A stretch of 64,000 nt of DNA from Methanobrevibacter ruminantium (lineage in GTDB: Archaea; Methanobacteriota; Methanobacteria; Methanobacteriales; Methanobacteriaceae). Every line of letters begins with the position of its first letter. Position 1 is the first letter of the stretch. The stretch lies in assembly GCA_004553595.1 (NCBI GenBank), contig SFKZ01000001.1, positions 310,001 to 374,000 on the forward strand. Direction: 5' to 3'. The notes beneath the pieces are model-generated. The model saw nothing but the letters and a program-made list of their open reading frames with translations, was not told the origin of the DNA and searched no databases. Shown here one piece after another: positions 52,109 through 63,400 of the stretch. The position numbers and the translations under genes were made by a program.

Positions 52109-52120
52109 TAGGTGAACCTA
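52109..52120 (+). promoter_or_regulatory. Palindrome TAGGTGAACCTA upstream of the frh promoter
   Basis: A 12-base near-palindrome (arms TAGGT/ACCTA) in otherwise AT-only DNA, about 50 bases before the probable TATA box. The half-site AACCTAAT occurs here and again at about 52017-52024. Candidate regulator site for hydrogenase control; no regulator is identified. Confidence 0.35.
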
Positions 52121-52166
52121 ATAAATAAAACTATTTAAGTGTTTCTTTTTGATTTTAAAAGTTTAA

Positions 52167-52175
52167 TTTATATTA
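52167..52175 (+). promoter_or_regulatory. Probable TATA box of frhADGB
   Basis: TTTATATTA with A-rich AAAAG upstream as a possible BRE. It would start transcription near 52196, leaving a leader of about 50 bases. ATTATATATT at about 52183-52192 is an alternative box. Confidence 0.35.
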
Positions 52176-52246
52176 CTTTAGTATTATATATTAATAATGT
52201 TAGTTTCTAACTTTTAAAATTTTAAATAAAATAAGAGGTGACACAT

Positions 52247-53464
52247 TTGAGCGATAAAATAGTTATATCCCCAACATCTCGTCAAGAAGGTCATGCGGAA
52301 TTAGTCATGGAAATTGACGATGAAGGGATCGTTACCAAAGGTAGATACTTCAGTATCACACCTGTCAGAGGCTTAGAGAAAATGGTTACAGGTAAAGCAC
52401 CTGAGACTGCACCAGTTCTTTGTCAAAGAATCTGTGGGGTATGCCCAATTCCTCACACAATGGCATCCGTTGAAGCAATGGATGACTCTTTAGGCATTGA
52501 AATTCCAAAAGCAGCAGCATTGTTAAGAGAATTAACAATCTCCGCTTCCAACTTAAACAGTCACGCAATTCACCATTTCTTAGTTGCACCTGACTTCGTG
52601 CCTGAAGATCTTTTCAAGACTGCAGTAGACAGTGTTGGAACAATTAGGAAAAACGCACAATATGTTGTAGATATGGTAGCTGGTGAAGGTATCCACCCAT
52701 CTGACGTAAGAATCGGTGGTATGGCAAGAAACTTATCTGAACTTGCACGTAAAAAATTATACACCAGACTCAAAGCATTAGTACCAGTAGTAGACAACCA
52801 CGTTGAATTGATGACTAACTTAATCCTTGAAAAGGACATTCCTGAAGGATTAGGTGCTATTACTGCTCCTGTATTTGCAAGTGATGTTATTTACGGTAAA
52901 AGAGAATTCTTCGATCTTGACAGATTCACTGAAATTGTACCAGAATTATGGTATGATGACCCAGAAATCGGTAAAAGAGCATGTACTACTGTACCATTAT
53001 ACGATGGTTTAAATGTAGAAACTGGTCCTAGAGCAAGATTAGATAAATTCCAAGGCTACAAAGAAAAAGGTGTTGTAGCTCAACACTTAGCTAGAGCTCG
53101 TGAAATGAAAACTTACCTTTCCAGAGCTATTGCTATCTTAGATGAATTAGACACTGCTGCTAATACCCTCGCAGATTTCGACCCAAGAGGAACCAACAAA
53201 TTAGGTATCGGTGTAGTAGAAGCTCCTAGAGGAACTGATATTCACATGGCACAAGTAAAAGACGGAAAAACCGCTTTCTACAGTGCATTAGTACCAACTA
53301 CTTGGAACATCCCAACTATGGGTCCTGCAACTGAAGGATTCCATCACGAATGGGGACCTCACGTAATCAGAGCTTACGACCCATGTTTATCTTGTGCAAC
53401 TCACGTAATGGTAGTTGATGACGAAGATGGATCAGTTGTTAAAAACGAAATGGTGAGAATTTAA
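52247..53464 (+). CDS. frhA: Coenzyme F420 hydrogenase subunit alpha
   Basis: This 405-residue NiFe catalytic large subunit of F420-reducing hydrogenase uses H2 to reduce F420 for methanogenesis. Ni-Fe ligands lie in [12 protein letters not shown] near the N-terminus and DPCLSCATH near the C-terminus. The 14 or so residues after that His are the expected maturation peptide removed by FrhD. All ligand positions are Cys, so no selenocysteine. The start is TTG at 52247, with GAGGTGA at 52235-52241, giving the family's normal length; a GTG at 52238 lies inside the ribosome site. First gene of frhADGB. Confidence 0.96.
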   Translation: MSDKIVISPTSRQEGHAELVMEIDDEGIVTKGRYFSITPVRGLEKMVTGKAPETAPVLCQRICGVCPIPHTMASVEAMDDSLGIEIPKAAALLRELTISASNLNSHAIHHFLVAPDFVPEDLFKTAVDSVGTIRKNAQYVVDMVAGEGIHPSDVRIGGMARNLSELARKKLYTRLKALVPVVDNHVELMTNLILEKDIPEGLGAITAPVFASDVIYGKREFFDLDRFTEIVPELWYDDPEIGKRACTTVPLYDGLNVETGPRARLDKFQGYKEKGVVAQHLARAREMKTYLSRAIAILDELDTAANTLADFDPRGTNKLGIGVVEAPRGTDIHMAQVKDGKTAFYSALVPTTWNIPTMGPATEGFHHEWGPHVIRAYDPCLSCATHVMVVDDEDGSVVKNEMVRI

Positions 53465-53493
53465 TTTTATAGATTTTAATAGAGAGGAATATC

Positions 53494-53967
53494 ATGCCTT
53501 ATGATGCAGGAAGATTAGTTGTTGGATGTGGAAACGTATTGTTTAAAGATGACGGTTTCGGTCCAATGGTTATTCATGCTTTAGAAGATTATTTTAAAGA
53601 AAATGATATTAAAATGCCGCAAGACACTCAGTTCATTGATGCAGGAACCGGGGCGACTCATTTCATTTTTTCCATGCCTGATGATAATTGGAAAAAAGTT
53701 ATTGTAGTTGACGTGGTTGAATGGAATGCTGAACCAGGAACCCTTAAGATTTTTTCACCTTATGACATGCCTAAAGGCAAATATGAGAACGCTCATACTT
53801 GGCCTGTAGAAGAACCACTTCACGATCTAGTGGATATGGGCATTGAGGTAGTCATTGTAGGATGTAAACCGGCAGAAATCACTGCACCAGATGTTGATAT
53901 GGGCTTAACAGAGCCAGTGGAGGCGGCTATTCCAAAAGCTATTGAAATGATATTAAATGAACTTTAA
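53494..53967 (+). CDS. frhD: F420 hydrogenase maturation protease
   Basis: This 157-residue HybD/HycI-type endopeptidase trims the FrhA C-terminus after nickel insertion. [20 protein letters not shown] at the N-terminus and [13 protein letters not shown] supply the nickel-sensing acids, followed by VVDVVEW. It lies between frhA and frhG with gaps of 29 and 12 bases. ATG at 53494 follows AGAGAGGA. Confidence 0.95.
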   Translation: MPYDAGRLVVGCGNVLFKDDGFGPMVIHALEDYFKENDIKMPQDTQFIDAGTGATHFIFSMPDDNWKKVIVVDVVEWNAEPGTLKIFSPYDMPKGKYENAHTWPVEEPLHDLVDMGIEVVIVGCKPAEITAPDVDMGLTEPVEAAIPKAIEMILNEL

Positions 53968-53979
53968 AGGGGTTTAGCA

Positions 53980-54924
53980 ATGCTTGATGGATTAAAAAAT
54001 AAATTAAGAAAATTTTTAGGCCTTGAAGCTAAACCGGACGCAGAAGATGATGAAGCAAAAGCTAAATTAAAACAAGAAATTAAAAGTGAAGTAGAAGCTC
54101 AATCAAAGCCTGCTGAAGAGGCAAAGAAAGCAGCTGATGCTGCAGCTGAAGAAGAGGCTAAAAAACAAGCAGAATCATCTGAGCAAATAAGTAAAGAATC
54201 TTCAACACAGGAGGTTGAAAAAGTGGCTGACAAACCAAAAATAGGATATATTCACATGAGTGGTTGTACTGGAGACGGTATGTCATTAACTGAAAACTAT
54301 GACATTCTCTCAACCTTACTCACTGATATGGTGGACATTGTTTACGGAACAACTTTAGTAGATTTATGGGAAATGCCTGAAATGGATTTAGCATTAGTCG
54401 AAGGGTCTGTCTGTTTACAAGATGAACACAGTGTAAAAGAACTTATGGAAGTAAGAGAAAAATCAGGATTAGTTTGCGCATTTGGATCTTGTGCTATGAC
54501 TGGTTGTTTCACCCGTTACGCACGTGGTGGACAATTAGCTCAACCAAAACATGAATCATTTGTACCAATTTCTGACTTAATTAAAGTAGATTGTGCTATT
54601 CCAGGATGCCCAGCATCCCCTGAAATTATTGCAAAAGTAGTTGTTGCATTAATTAACGGTGACATGGATTACTTACAACCTATGTTAGACATGGCAGCAT
54701 GCAACTTAGCATGTGGTTGTGACTTACAAACCAATGTTGTAAGCAAAGCATTATGTTGTGGTTGTGGAACTTGTGTATTAGCATGTCCAACCAGAGCTCT
54801 TGAAATGGTAGAAGGTAGACCATCCCACAATAAGAACAGATGTATTAAATGTGGTGCATGTACTACTCACTGTCCAAGAACCTGGTTCCCTGCTGAACAA
54901 ATTAAAAAAGACTTAGGATTATAG
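53980..54924 (+). CDS. frhG: Coenzyme F420 hydrogenase subunit gamma, with N-terminal extension
   Basis: The electron-transfer small subunit. Conserved sequence starts about residue 83 ([20 protein letters not shown]). Proximal-cluster cysteines lie in [14 protein letters not shown] and AIPGCPAS, and the C-terminus has two ferredoxin-type motifs, [11 protein letters not shown] and [12 protein letters not shown]. From ATG 53980 (AAGGGG upstream) the product has 314 residues, whose first 81 are Ala/Glu/Lys-rich coiled-coil sequence. An internal GTG at 54223 has AGGAGGTT at 54209-54216, six bases upstream, and would give the usual-size 233-residue product, starting where family members start. 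Either or both starts may be used. Confidence 0.93.
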   Translation: MLDGLKNKLRKFLGLEAKPDAEDDEAKAKLKQEIKSEVEAQSKPAEEAKKAADAAAEEEAKKQAESSEQISKESSTQEVEKVADKPKIGYIHMSGCTGDGMSLTENYDILSTLLTDMVDIVYGTTLVDLWEMPEMDLALVEGSVCLQDEHSVKELMEVREKSGLVCAFGSCAMTGCFTRYARGGQLAQPKHESFVPISDLIKVDCAIPGCPASPEIIAKVVVALINGDMDYLQPMLDMAACNLACGCDLQTNVVSKALCCGCGTCVLACPTRALEMVEGRPSHNKNRCIKCGACTTHCPRTWFPAEQIKKDLGL

Positions 54925-54935
54925 GAGGAAGTAAA

Positions 54936-55781
54936 ATGGCATTCGGTACATATAAAGAAGTAGTATCTGCAAGAGCTACTGACAAAGCAATCCAAAAAGT
55001 CGCACAAGATGGTGGAATCGTAAGCGCATTATTATGCTACGCTTTAGAAGAAAACATCATTGAAGGAGCTATTGTTGCTGGAGATACTGAAGACGCATGG
55101 AAACCTGAACCAACTATTGCAATGACTCCAGAAGAAATCATTGCAGCAGCAGGTACCAAATACACCTTCTCTCCAAACGCAATCAGACTCAAAGAAGCTG
55201 TAAGGCAATACGGTCTTGAAAAAATCGGAACTGTAGGAACCCCTTGTCAAATTATGGGACTCAGAAAAATGCAATCCTACCCATTTGCTACCAGATTTGT
55301 AGCAGATAAACTCGCATTAATCATCGGTATTTTCTGTATGGAAAACTTCCCAAGAGATTCCTTAAAAACCTTCGTAGAAGGTAAAATGAGCTCTTCCTTA
55401 GACAATGTTAACAAAATGGACATTGGTAAAGGAAAATTCTGGATTACCGATCCTGAAAAAGAATCTGGACTTGCATTAAAAGAAACCCATGGATACGAAC
55501 AAGCTGGATGTAACATCTGTCTCGACTATGTTGCAGAATTAGCTGATGTATCAACCGGTTCTGTAGGTTCCCCAGATGGCTGGTCCACTGTATTCACCAG
55601 AACTGACAACGGAGCAGACATCTTTACCGCAGCTGTTGAAGCTGGTGTAATCGAAACCAAACCAATGGATGATGTAAAACCTGGTTTAGGATTACTCGAA
55701 AAATTAGCTAACGGTAAGAAAGACAAAGGTCAAAAAGAAATCGAAAGAAGAGTCAACATGGGACTTCCAAGTCCTTTCTAA
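54936..55781 (+). CDS. frhB: Coenzyme F420 hydrogenase subunit beta
   Basis: This 281-residue subunit binds FAD and F420 and passes electrons to F420. [21 protein letters not shown] at the N-terminus, [30 protein letters not shown] and [20 protein letters not shown] are the family signatures; the cysteines in the last two help bind a 4Fe-4S cluster. ATG at 54936 follows TAGGAGGAAG. Codon usage is strongly biased toward abundant tRNAs. T-rich DNA after the stop probably ends the operon. Confidence 0.97.
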   Translation: MAFGTYKEVVSARATDKAIQKVAQDGGIVSALLCYALEENIIEGAIVAGDTEDAWKPEPTIAMTPEEIIAAAGTKYTFSPNAIRLKEAVRQYGLEKIGTVGTPCQIMGLRKMQSYPFATRFVADKLALIIGIFCMENFPRDSLKTFVEGKMSSSLDNVNKMDIGKGKFWITDPEKESGLALKETHGYEQAGCNICLDYVAELADVSTGSVGSPDGWSTVFTRTDNGADIFTAAVEAGVIETKPMDDVKPGLGLLEKLANGKKDKGQKEIERRVNMGLPSPF

Positions 55782-56032
55782 ACTCTTTCTTTTCTTTTTT
55801 CTTTTTTACTTTTTTTTTAGGAATTTTTTATTTGTTCGTATTATTTTTAACTATTTTTATTATCTATTTATTAACTATTTTTTACTATTTTTTTCATATT
55901 TTCAATTTTTACAATCAACATTTTCCAATTTAATCAAATAATTAATATATAATAAAATAAAAATTTTAATATATATTTAATAAAATTTATTTGTTAAAAA
56001 CTAAATTCAATTTAAAATCATTTGGTGGAATT

Positions 56033-59000
56033 ATGAAAAAATTAAGTAAAGTTTGCATATTATCAATAATTCTTATTATTTTAAGCATTTCATTTGCAAG
56101 TGCATCTACTGTAGATGGCGACAGTATTCAAGCTTCTGTTGATGATATGGATTTCCAGGAAATTTCAATTGATGAGGTTTCCTTAAATGAGGAAAAGGAT
56201 GATCTCTCAGCAGTTTCTAATTCTTGCCAAATGGCTGATGAAAATGGTGAAGATGAACTTATTGCTGATGAAAACATTCCTCAAAATGATGTTCTATCAG
56301 CAAGCTCCAGTGGAAATGTGCATAAGGTAAGCCCATCCAACTATTCAAAGTATTTCAAGAATGGTTATGTGGATACTTCAATTGTCAAAACCGGAGACAT
56401 CATTGACTTGTCTGGAAATTTCAATAAGGTGAATTTCACATTCACAATTCCTTGCTCTATCACAAGCAGCTTGAAAAACGCTTACCTTACCAATTGTGTA
56501 GTCAAATACGAGAATGTAAGCTCTTCAATCTATTCAAACGTCTCTAACTTAAGGTTTACAGTATATCTTGAAAAGCATCCCTGTGTTTATGTAGTCTATT
56601 CAAATCATGTGAATGTATTCAACTGCAATGCCTATTCTACAGGTGCAAACAGTAATCCGACTCTTTTGGTAGGTTCCAGCTATTGCAATATCCATGACAA
56701 TGTATTCGAAACCACCTTTACAGGCTATATGAACATGTCCTGGAAACGTGCAGGAATCTTGCTTGGAGAGTCTCACTACAACAACATTTATAGAAATGAT
56801 GTAACCATAAAGGATTCAAATGGTATCTACTTGACAACTTACGGTTTTGACAAATCGAATTACAATAACATCTATAACAATACAATCAGGTCTTCTGCAA
56901 TCAGCGAAGAGACAGGATTGCCTAACCCTTCAGCATGGGCTTATGGTGTCCATATCATGGGTGATTACAATAAGGCAATTAACAATACAATTTATCTTAT
57001 GTATAGAGGTGTTGATTCAGAAGGAAGCTTCAATGAGATAATCGGCAATGATATCTATAATCTTGCTGGAAGCTATTATGAAGGAAACAATGGTACTGAT
57101 GGTGGAGAGTATGGAATCCATGCATCCTATGACAACACTATCATAAACAATACAATTCATGACAGCAAAATTACAGGGTCTGCAATTTATGTAACCGTCA
57201 ATTGTACCGCTTATGGAAATGTCATTCAAAACATAAGCGGAGAGCATGCATTTGAATTTTCAATTTCAGCTTCAAATACATTGGTTAAAGATAATTTCAT
57301 CAACATGACATCAGGAAATGGAATGTACATTAGAGGAAACATGACCAATGTAACTGTCTGTGATAATGACATTCACTCTCCTGAAGGCACAGCAATTATA
57401 GTCAAAGTCCTTTCAAAAGCGAAGATTCCAGATTTCATTTATATAGAAAACAATAGAATCTTTGACTGCAACGGCACAGCAATCAATTTTGCAGAAGTTG
57501 AAAACAAGTCAAATATCACTTTCATAAACAATTCAATAATAATCAGCAACAGCACTTTCTTCAATGCTTTTGATTCAGAAGGAATCACGAAAGATCAAAA
57601 GGCTATTGATAATGTTCTGTTTTATGGAGAATTTGCTGATTTGCCAATCGATTCAATCACAATAAATCAAGGAATTAACATCTTAGGTGAAAATTGTCAA
57701 ATAACTGATATTTCCTTCAACATTAATTCCCCAAATATAAAAATTGAAAATATTCATTTAATAATTCAAAATGGCAACGATGCGTTCCATTTGGATAATG
57801 TTGAAAACATTAGTTTCATAAACAACACAATTACCGTTGATTCTGCTAATTATGCTTTAGTTCTGAATAATTCAAAAATCAATATGGTGGACAATCTCAT
57901 TACTATAAATGACTATAGTCCTGCCATCTTAAATGATAATGGAAGTTATATCCTGTATGGTGAGAATATCATTAGGACATTGGCAGATATTGATATAGAG
58001 TCACTTAACGATTCCATATTAAAGATCACTGTTTTTATAGTGAGTGATGACAATTACGATTCAATTTTCAATTCAGCAGGAAACTTCCATGATGATTTTG
58101 ACATAGCTATTGGAGACACTTTAAAGATAGCCAATTTAACCAATAAGACAATTAGAATTGACATTCCATTAATCATTAGTTCCTATAAGGATTCCACAAT
58201 CAACAATTCCACAATAATCCTGGAAGATATGGCATCAAATACCAATATATCTGATTTAAGATTTAAATTGGAAAACGGAAATCTAAATAAGGACTTCTCA
58301 TTCATCATAATCAAGGATGGACTAAGCAATTTAATCATTGAGGATAATCATTTTTATGTTTCAAATCTTCTTGGAGATGCAAAGTTTTCTGCAATTAAGA
58401 TAATCGGTTCAGATGAAAGTGCTAAAAATATAAGAATTTCAAATAACTCTTTTATATTATCTGCTGATTTAAATTCAATTTCAGCCATTTCTGCACTTAA
58501 TGAAGGATTCAATAATTATGATGACATAACAGATTCCTTAACTCTTATAAACAACAATATTTCCATAGCCAATAGCCGTGAAGATGGAGCAAGCTACGGA
58601 ATAAATCTGATAAACAGCAAGAATCTAAGGATATCTTCAAATGATATTGATGTAAGCGGATACACTGCATTTGGACTTTATTTAAACAAGGTTTCAAGTT
58701 CAATCATTAAGGACAATGTTTTGCATGAAAACAATGCCCTTGTAAATATCGTCCATTCCAACAATCCAACTAAGGACATTCAAAATGCAATAGATAATGC
58801 ACTAAATGGTGACATCATTTATTTAGGAAACAGTCTTTATACCATTAAGGATTCCATAATTGTCAATAAGTCAATTAGCATAGTTGGTGGAATCTTATTG
58901 GATAATATTGATTCAAGTTCCAATCAATTGCTTTCAAGTGATGATCCTTTATTCATCGTGGCTGGCAAAAATACAGTTAATTTCACTAATATGACTGTTA

Positions 59001-60148
59001 TATTGAATAACAATGACTTGTTCATTTTATCATTATTGAAAAATTCAACAAATTCAGTGGACGTTGATTGTCCTATTGTCAGTGTTAAAAACAGCAATTT
59101 TACAAAGAACAATGATGCTGTTGAGGAAAGTTCCATCTATCTTGCAAAGGAGATTTCAGAAAGGCCATTGTTTGAAATTGCAAATGGCATTAATCTTGAG
59201 AACAATGACCTGATTGAAAACATGAATCAGATTAAATATTATCTATACAATGATTCAGATTCAAATGAGATCAATTTCAATAATGGAGTAAAAACTTTTA
59301 TTTTACCTGTCCATTTGATTTGCACTGCTTTAGATAAGAATATTTATGGAAACATGTTTGGGTATTTTGAAGTGGAATTAATGGATGAAAATGCTAATGG
59401 TTTGTCCAATAAATCCATTTGCATTTCTTACAATAATGCAATTTATAACTTAATCAGCGATTCAAATGGAAAGGTCAAGCTTCCAGTAAATATAAATGAT
59501 TACGGCATTTCCAATCTTTTAGTCAGCTTCTTAGGGGATAATGAGTATAGTGCATCATTTGCACCTGGAAAAGTAACTGTCAATAAGCAGGAGGCAAGCT
59601 TAACCGCTCCAAATAAGTCTTGCTATGTCAATGCAAATAAGTATTTGACAGCAACATTCAAGGACATCAATGGAAAATTGATTAAAAATAAAAAGATCAG
59701 TTTCATAATCAGCGGCAAAACTTATACTGCTTACACTAATTCAAATGGAGTCGCAAAGGTTAAAGTAAATGCCAATGTTGCTAAAACTTATGCTGTTACA
59801 GTTAAGTTTGCAGGAGATAATGTTTACAGTCCTTTGAGCAAAACCTTAAAGCTTTATGTGAAAAAGGTACCTACAAAATTAATTGTAAAAAACAAATCTT
59901 ACAAGAAGTCAAAAAAGATCAAGAAACTCACTGCTACATTGAAGACAAAGAGCGGAAAGGCACTTGCCAAAAAGAAATTGACTTTCATTGTAAACGGCAA
60001 GAAATACACTGCAAAAACAAATAAGAAAGGGGTAGCAACTGTAAAAGTTAAGGTATCCAAGAAGAAGACCTATAAATTTACAGTTAAGTTTGCTGGAGGC
60101 AGCACCTACTTGAAGACCAGCAAAAAGGCTAAACTTAAAATTAAATAG
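56033..60148 (+). CDS. Large adhesin-like beta-helix surface protein 1
   Basis: 1371 residues. The Sec signal peptide (KKLSKVCILSIILIILSISF, then ASAS) is followed by an acidic low-complexity stretch. Residues about 85-1080 hold Asn/Ile-rich right-handed beta-helix repeats of the NosD/PbH1 type, with many NNxI, IxNNxI and NxIY units. Two or three Ig-like domains end it, each with KxLTATxK, GKxYTAxTNxxGVAxVKV and FAGxxxY patterns, followed by a very Lys-rich tail (KKAKLKIK). Adhesin-like proteins of this design are typical of gut Methanobrevibacter and are thought to bind cell wall or partners. ATG at 56033 after GGTGGAA is preferred to an upstream in-frame TTG. Confidence 0.88.
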   Translation: MKKLSKVCILSIILIILSISFASASTVDGDSIQASVDDMDFQEISIDEVSLNEEKDDLSAVSNSCQMADENGEDELIADENIPQNDVLSASSSGNVHKVSPSNYSKYFKNGYVDTSIVKTGDIIDLSGNFNKVNFTFTIPCSITSSLKNAYLTNCVVKYENVSSSIYSNVSNLRFTVYLEKHPCVYVVYSNHVNVFNCNAYSTGANSNPTLLVGSSYCNIHDNVFETTFTGYMNMSWKRAGILLGESHYNNIYRNDVTIKDSNGIYLTTYGFDKSNYNNIYNNTIRSSAISEETGLPNPSAWAYGVHIMGDYNKAINNTIYLMYRGVDSEGSFNEIIGNDIYNLAGSYYEGNNGTDGGEYGIHASYDNTIINNTIHDSKITGSAIYVTVNCTAYGNVIQNISGEHAFEFSISASNTLVKDNFINMTSGNGMYIRGNMTNVTVCDNDIHSPEGTAIIVKVLSKAKIPDFIYIENNRIFDCNGTAINFAEVENKSNITFINNSIIISNSTFFNAFDSEGITKDQKAIDNVLFYGEFADLPIDSITINQGINILGENCQITDISFNINSPNIKIENIHLIIQNGNDAFHLDNVENISFINNTITVDSANYALVLNNSKINMVDNLITINDYSPAILNDNGSYILYGENIIRTLADIDIESLNDSILKITVFIVSDDNYDSIFNSAGNFHDDFDIAIGDTLKIANLTNKTIRIDIPLIISSYKDSTINNSTIILEDMASNTNISDLRFKLENGNLNKDFSFIIIKDGLSNLIIEDNHFYVSNLLGDAKFSAIKIIGSDESAKNIRISNNSFILSADLNSISAISALNEGFNNYDDITDSLTLINNNISIANSREDGASYGINLINSKNLRISSNDIDVSGYTAFGLYLNKVSSSIIKDNVLHENNALVNIVHSNNPTKDIQNAIDNALNGDIIYLGNSLYTIKDSIIVNKSISIVGGILLDNIDSSSNQLLSSDDPLFIVAGKNTVNFTNMTVILNNNDLFILSLLKNSTNSVDVDCPIVSVKNSNFTKNNDAVEESSIYLAKEISERPLFEIANGINLENNDLIENMNQIKYYLYNDSDSNEINFNNGVKTFILPVHLICTALDKNIYGNMFGYFEVELMDENANGLSNKSICISYNNAIYNLISDSNGKVKLPVNINDYGISNLLVSFLGDNEYSASFAPGKVTVNKQEASLTAPNKSCYVNANKYLTATFKDINGKLIKNKKISFIISGKTYTAYTNSNGVAKVKVNANVAKTYAVTVKFAGDNVYSPLSKTLKLYVKKVPTKLIVKNKSYKKSKKIKKLTATLKTKSGKALAKKKLTFIVNGKKYTAKTNKKGVATVKVKVSKKKTYKFTVKFAGGSTYLKTSKKAKLKIK

Positions 60149-60439
60149 TTTTTATCCTTTCTTTTTTCAAATTCTCTTTTTATATATTTTACTTTTTGCT
60201 TTTCATTTATTTTTTTATTATATTTACTTGACAGCTTTTAAAATATTTGCCATATTTGATTTTATCATATACTAATTTCAAATATGGTTTATATTTTATA
60301 AAATATAATAGAAAACCTTTTTAATAATTATATTAATATATATTATTAATCAAAATTTATCAAGTATTTCGGTTATTTTGTATATGAATTTTTAGAAAAT
60401 TATTATATGTATTACGAATTTATGAGGAGGTTTTATATT

Positions 60440-63400
60440 ATGAAGCTTAGTAAATTCACAGTCGTTTTAGCTATTTTATTGGTTTCAATATTAGCTATTG
60501 GGGCTGTAAGTGCAGAGTCTGTAGACGATGCTGGAATTGTCGCTGTCGCAGATGGTGACATTCAAGAATCTGTCGACGTTACAGACACTGCAGATGAGAC
60601 TGTTGAAGATGCAGGCGGTGCTGTTCTAGGTGACGAACCACAAAGCTATGATCTTGATGATGATAGTTATTCTACTTATTTCAATGAGGATGGTACTGCT
60701 ACTGATGCTTTAAGTGCTGCTGGTGATTATACTTTGAATGTTGGCACTTTGAATAATAAGGATATTAAGATTACTTCCGGTTCTCAAATTAATATTATCG
60801 GTAAGGAAGGTGCAGGTTTCATTAACAATGGTACTATTACCATTGGTGATGGTACTGGTATGGCGGGTTCTATTACTATTTCCGGTTTAACTTTCACTAA
60901 CACCAATAAGAATGCAGTGGATGTTAAAGATTTATCCACTAAGATTACCATTAAGGACAATACTATGAATATTGTGGGTATTACCCCTGAAGATAGTGAA
61001 TATTTCAGTGTTTATGGTATAAATGCTAATGGTTTCATTTCTGGATTAAATATCGAAAACAATAAAATTTTCGTTACTGGAGATGCTTCTTACTCCTATG
61101 GTATCCAATTAGGTTCATATGGTGCTTTAGCTAACCCTGAAGACATTGTAATTTCCAATAATAACATTAATGTGGATGTTGGAGACTGTGTGGGTGAAGG
61201 TATTTACTTGGATAATCCTAATAATGCATTGATTGAAGCTAATAAGGTTACTGTAGCTAATACTGGTGATTATTGTGCGTATGGTATTCAAGTAGCTGAT
61301 TCTGCTCAATATGTTTTCTATTATGCTGGTTATGAGGGCACTCTCACATCTCCTAGAAATGTTTTAATTAAAGACAATAATGTGGATGTCAGCAGTGACT
61401 TTATGGTATATGCTATCACTGTTTTAAGCTTTGGTGCTGATGGCTATGATCCTGATATGGCAGATTATGGTTACAATATGCCATTGTGTTATCAATTTGA
61501 TTTGAATACAACTATTGCTAATAACACTGTGGTTGCTAAATCTAAAAAAGGTGTTATCGGTATTGGTGGTCAAATCTATAATATGACTGTTGAAGGCAAT
61601 GATGTGGCTGCTATTGGTACTTCTGCTGCTGATATGAATACTGGTGATGCTTTAGGTAATCATACTTCTGCACTTTGTGTGCAATTCAATGCTGCTAGTG
61701 CTGAAGATGACTATTACATCGTAGTTAAAGACAATAAAGTTACTACCAATGTTTTGGCTGAAGAGATCAATAGTGAAAGTTACAGAGAGTATGTAAGTTT
61801 TGAAAACAATGAAGTTGATCAAGGTATTCTAATTTCTGATGACACTTATGCTAATTACTTCAATGATGATGGAACCCTTAAAGATGATGCTCCTATTTCT
61901 GCAGGAGATTTAATCTTTTTAGATGACCTAACAAACAAAAAATTAGTCTTTGACATTGGAGTAAACATTAGAGGAGTTCCTTATAATAAATTAGTCAACA
62001 CTACAGTCAATCTTGTTCAAGGTGCAGATAACTCTGTAATTGAAGATTTAAATATGGAATTCACTGGTGATGACACTACCGGTTCCATTGGTATTATTTA
62101 CATTAAGGAAGTAAGCAATGTAACCATTCAAAACAACTACATCGTTGTTCCTAACTTTGTTGACAAAACCGGTTCAAAATACGGTTCATCTGTATATGCT
62201 ATCGAAGTTGAAAGCGGTGCTTTAGGATGTAGCCATATTACCATTAATAACAACTATGTTCTCATTGAAGGAACTTGCAGATACCTTTATGGTATTGATG
62301 TATTCAAAACCTATGGATCTGAAAACAGAAATAAGGACATCGCTATCTTTGAAAACTATGTTGAACTTAATGGCGGATCCAGAATGGCTGAAGCTATTTA
62401 TGTAAGTGAGTCAGATGATGTCGTTATTGATGGAAACACTATCTCTTCCACCTCAAATGGTGCTGCTTATGGTGTTGCAACTGACCAATTAAGCGATGCA
62501 GTAATTGCATCTAACGATATTAAAGTAGATGCTGCTACCCAAGCTTACGGTATCACTGCAACCACTTCAGGTACTGATACCATTATCCGTGGAAATGAAA
62601 TTGACGCTAAAGGTACCGGTGCTGTTGGTATAGGTATTAACAAACAAGATGGAGTAATCATTGAAGACAACAAAGTTGCTATTGATGGTGGAGACTACAC
62701 TACCATTACCTCTTCTGACTCCTTAGGTACTGCAAATGCAGCTATCTTAGTTGGAGAAGGTAACACCAATGTTGAAATGTCTGGAAATGATGTAACTGAA
62801 ACAAGTGCAGTCAGATTAGACACTGCTATTGAAGTAAGTGACATGACTGTTACTGCAGCTCCTAGCGGTGAAGGCAAATTAGAAATTACCTTAAAAACTG
62901 TAAGTGGTATGCTCTTAGCAAATCAAACTGTAAAAGTTGTATTTGACAACAAAGTATATGAATTAACCACTGATGCTAAAGGTGTTGCTGTATTACCATT
63001 TGCTCTCAATAAAGGTGGAAGCTACAATGTAGATGTCTTCTACTTAGGTGATGACAACTACAGAGGTTCAGATGCTACTGCAAAATTAACTATCAATAAG
63101 ATTAAGACTGCTATTACCGCATCTGGAAAAACCTTCTTAGCAACTGCAACTACCAAAAAATTAACTGCAACCTTAAAAGATGCAAACGGTAATGTACTTG
63201 CTAACAAGAAAGTTACTTTCACTGTAAACGGTAAAACCTACACTGCAACCACTAATGCTAAAGGTGTTGCAACTGTTAAATTAGCTTTAACTGCTGCAAA
63301 AACCTATACTGTAACCATTAAGTTTGCAGGTGACAGTGTTTACGCTGCATCAACTGTTTCAGCTAAAGTAAAACTTAACAAGGAGAAAACCAAAATAACT

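Noticed and set aside
52247-53464. Possible selenocysteine in FrhA
   Set aside because: All four nickel-ligand positions are ordinary cysteine codons and there is no in-frame TGA.
55782-56032. Possible small RNA between frhB and adhesin 1
   Set aside because: Only A/T homopolymers are present; I find no stable stem or promoter-terminator pair.
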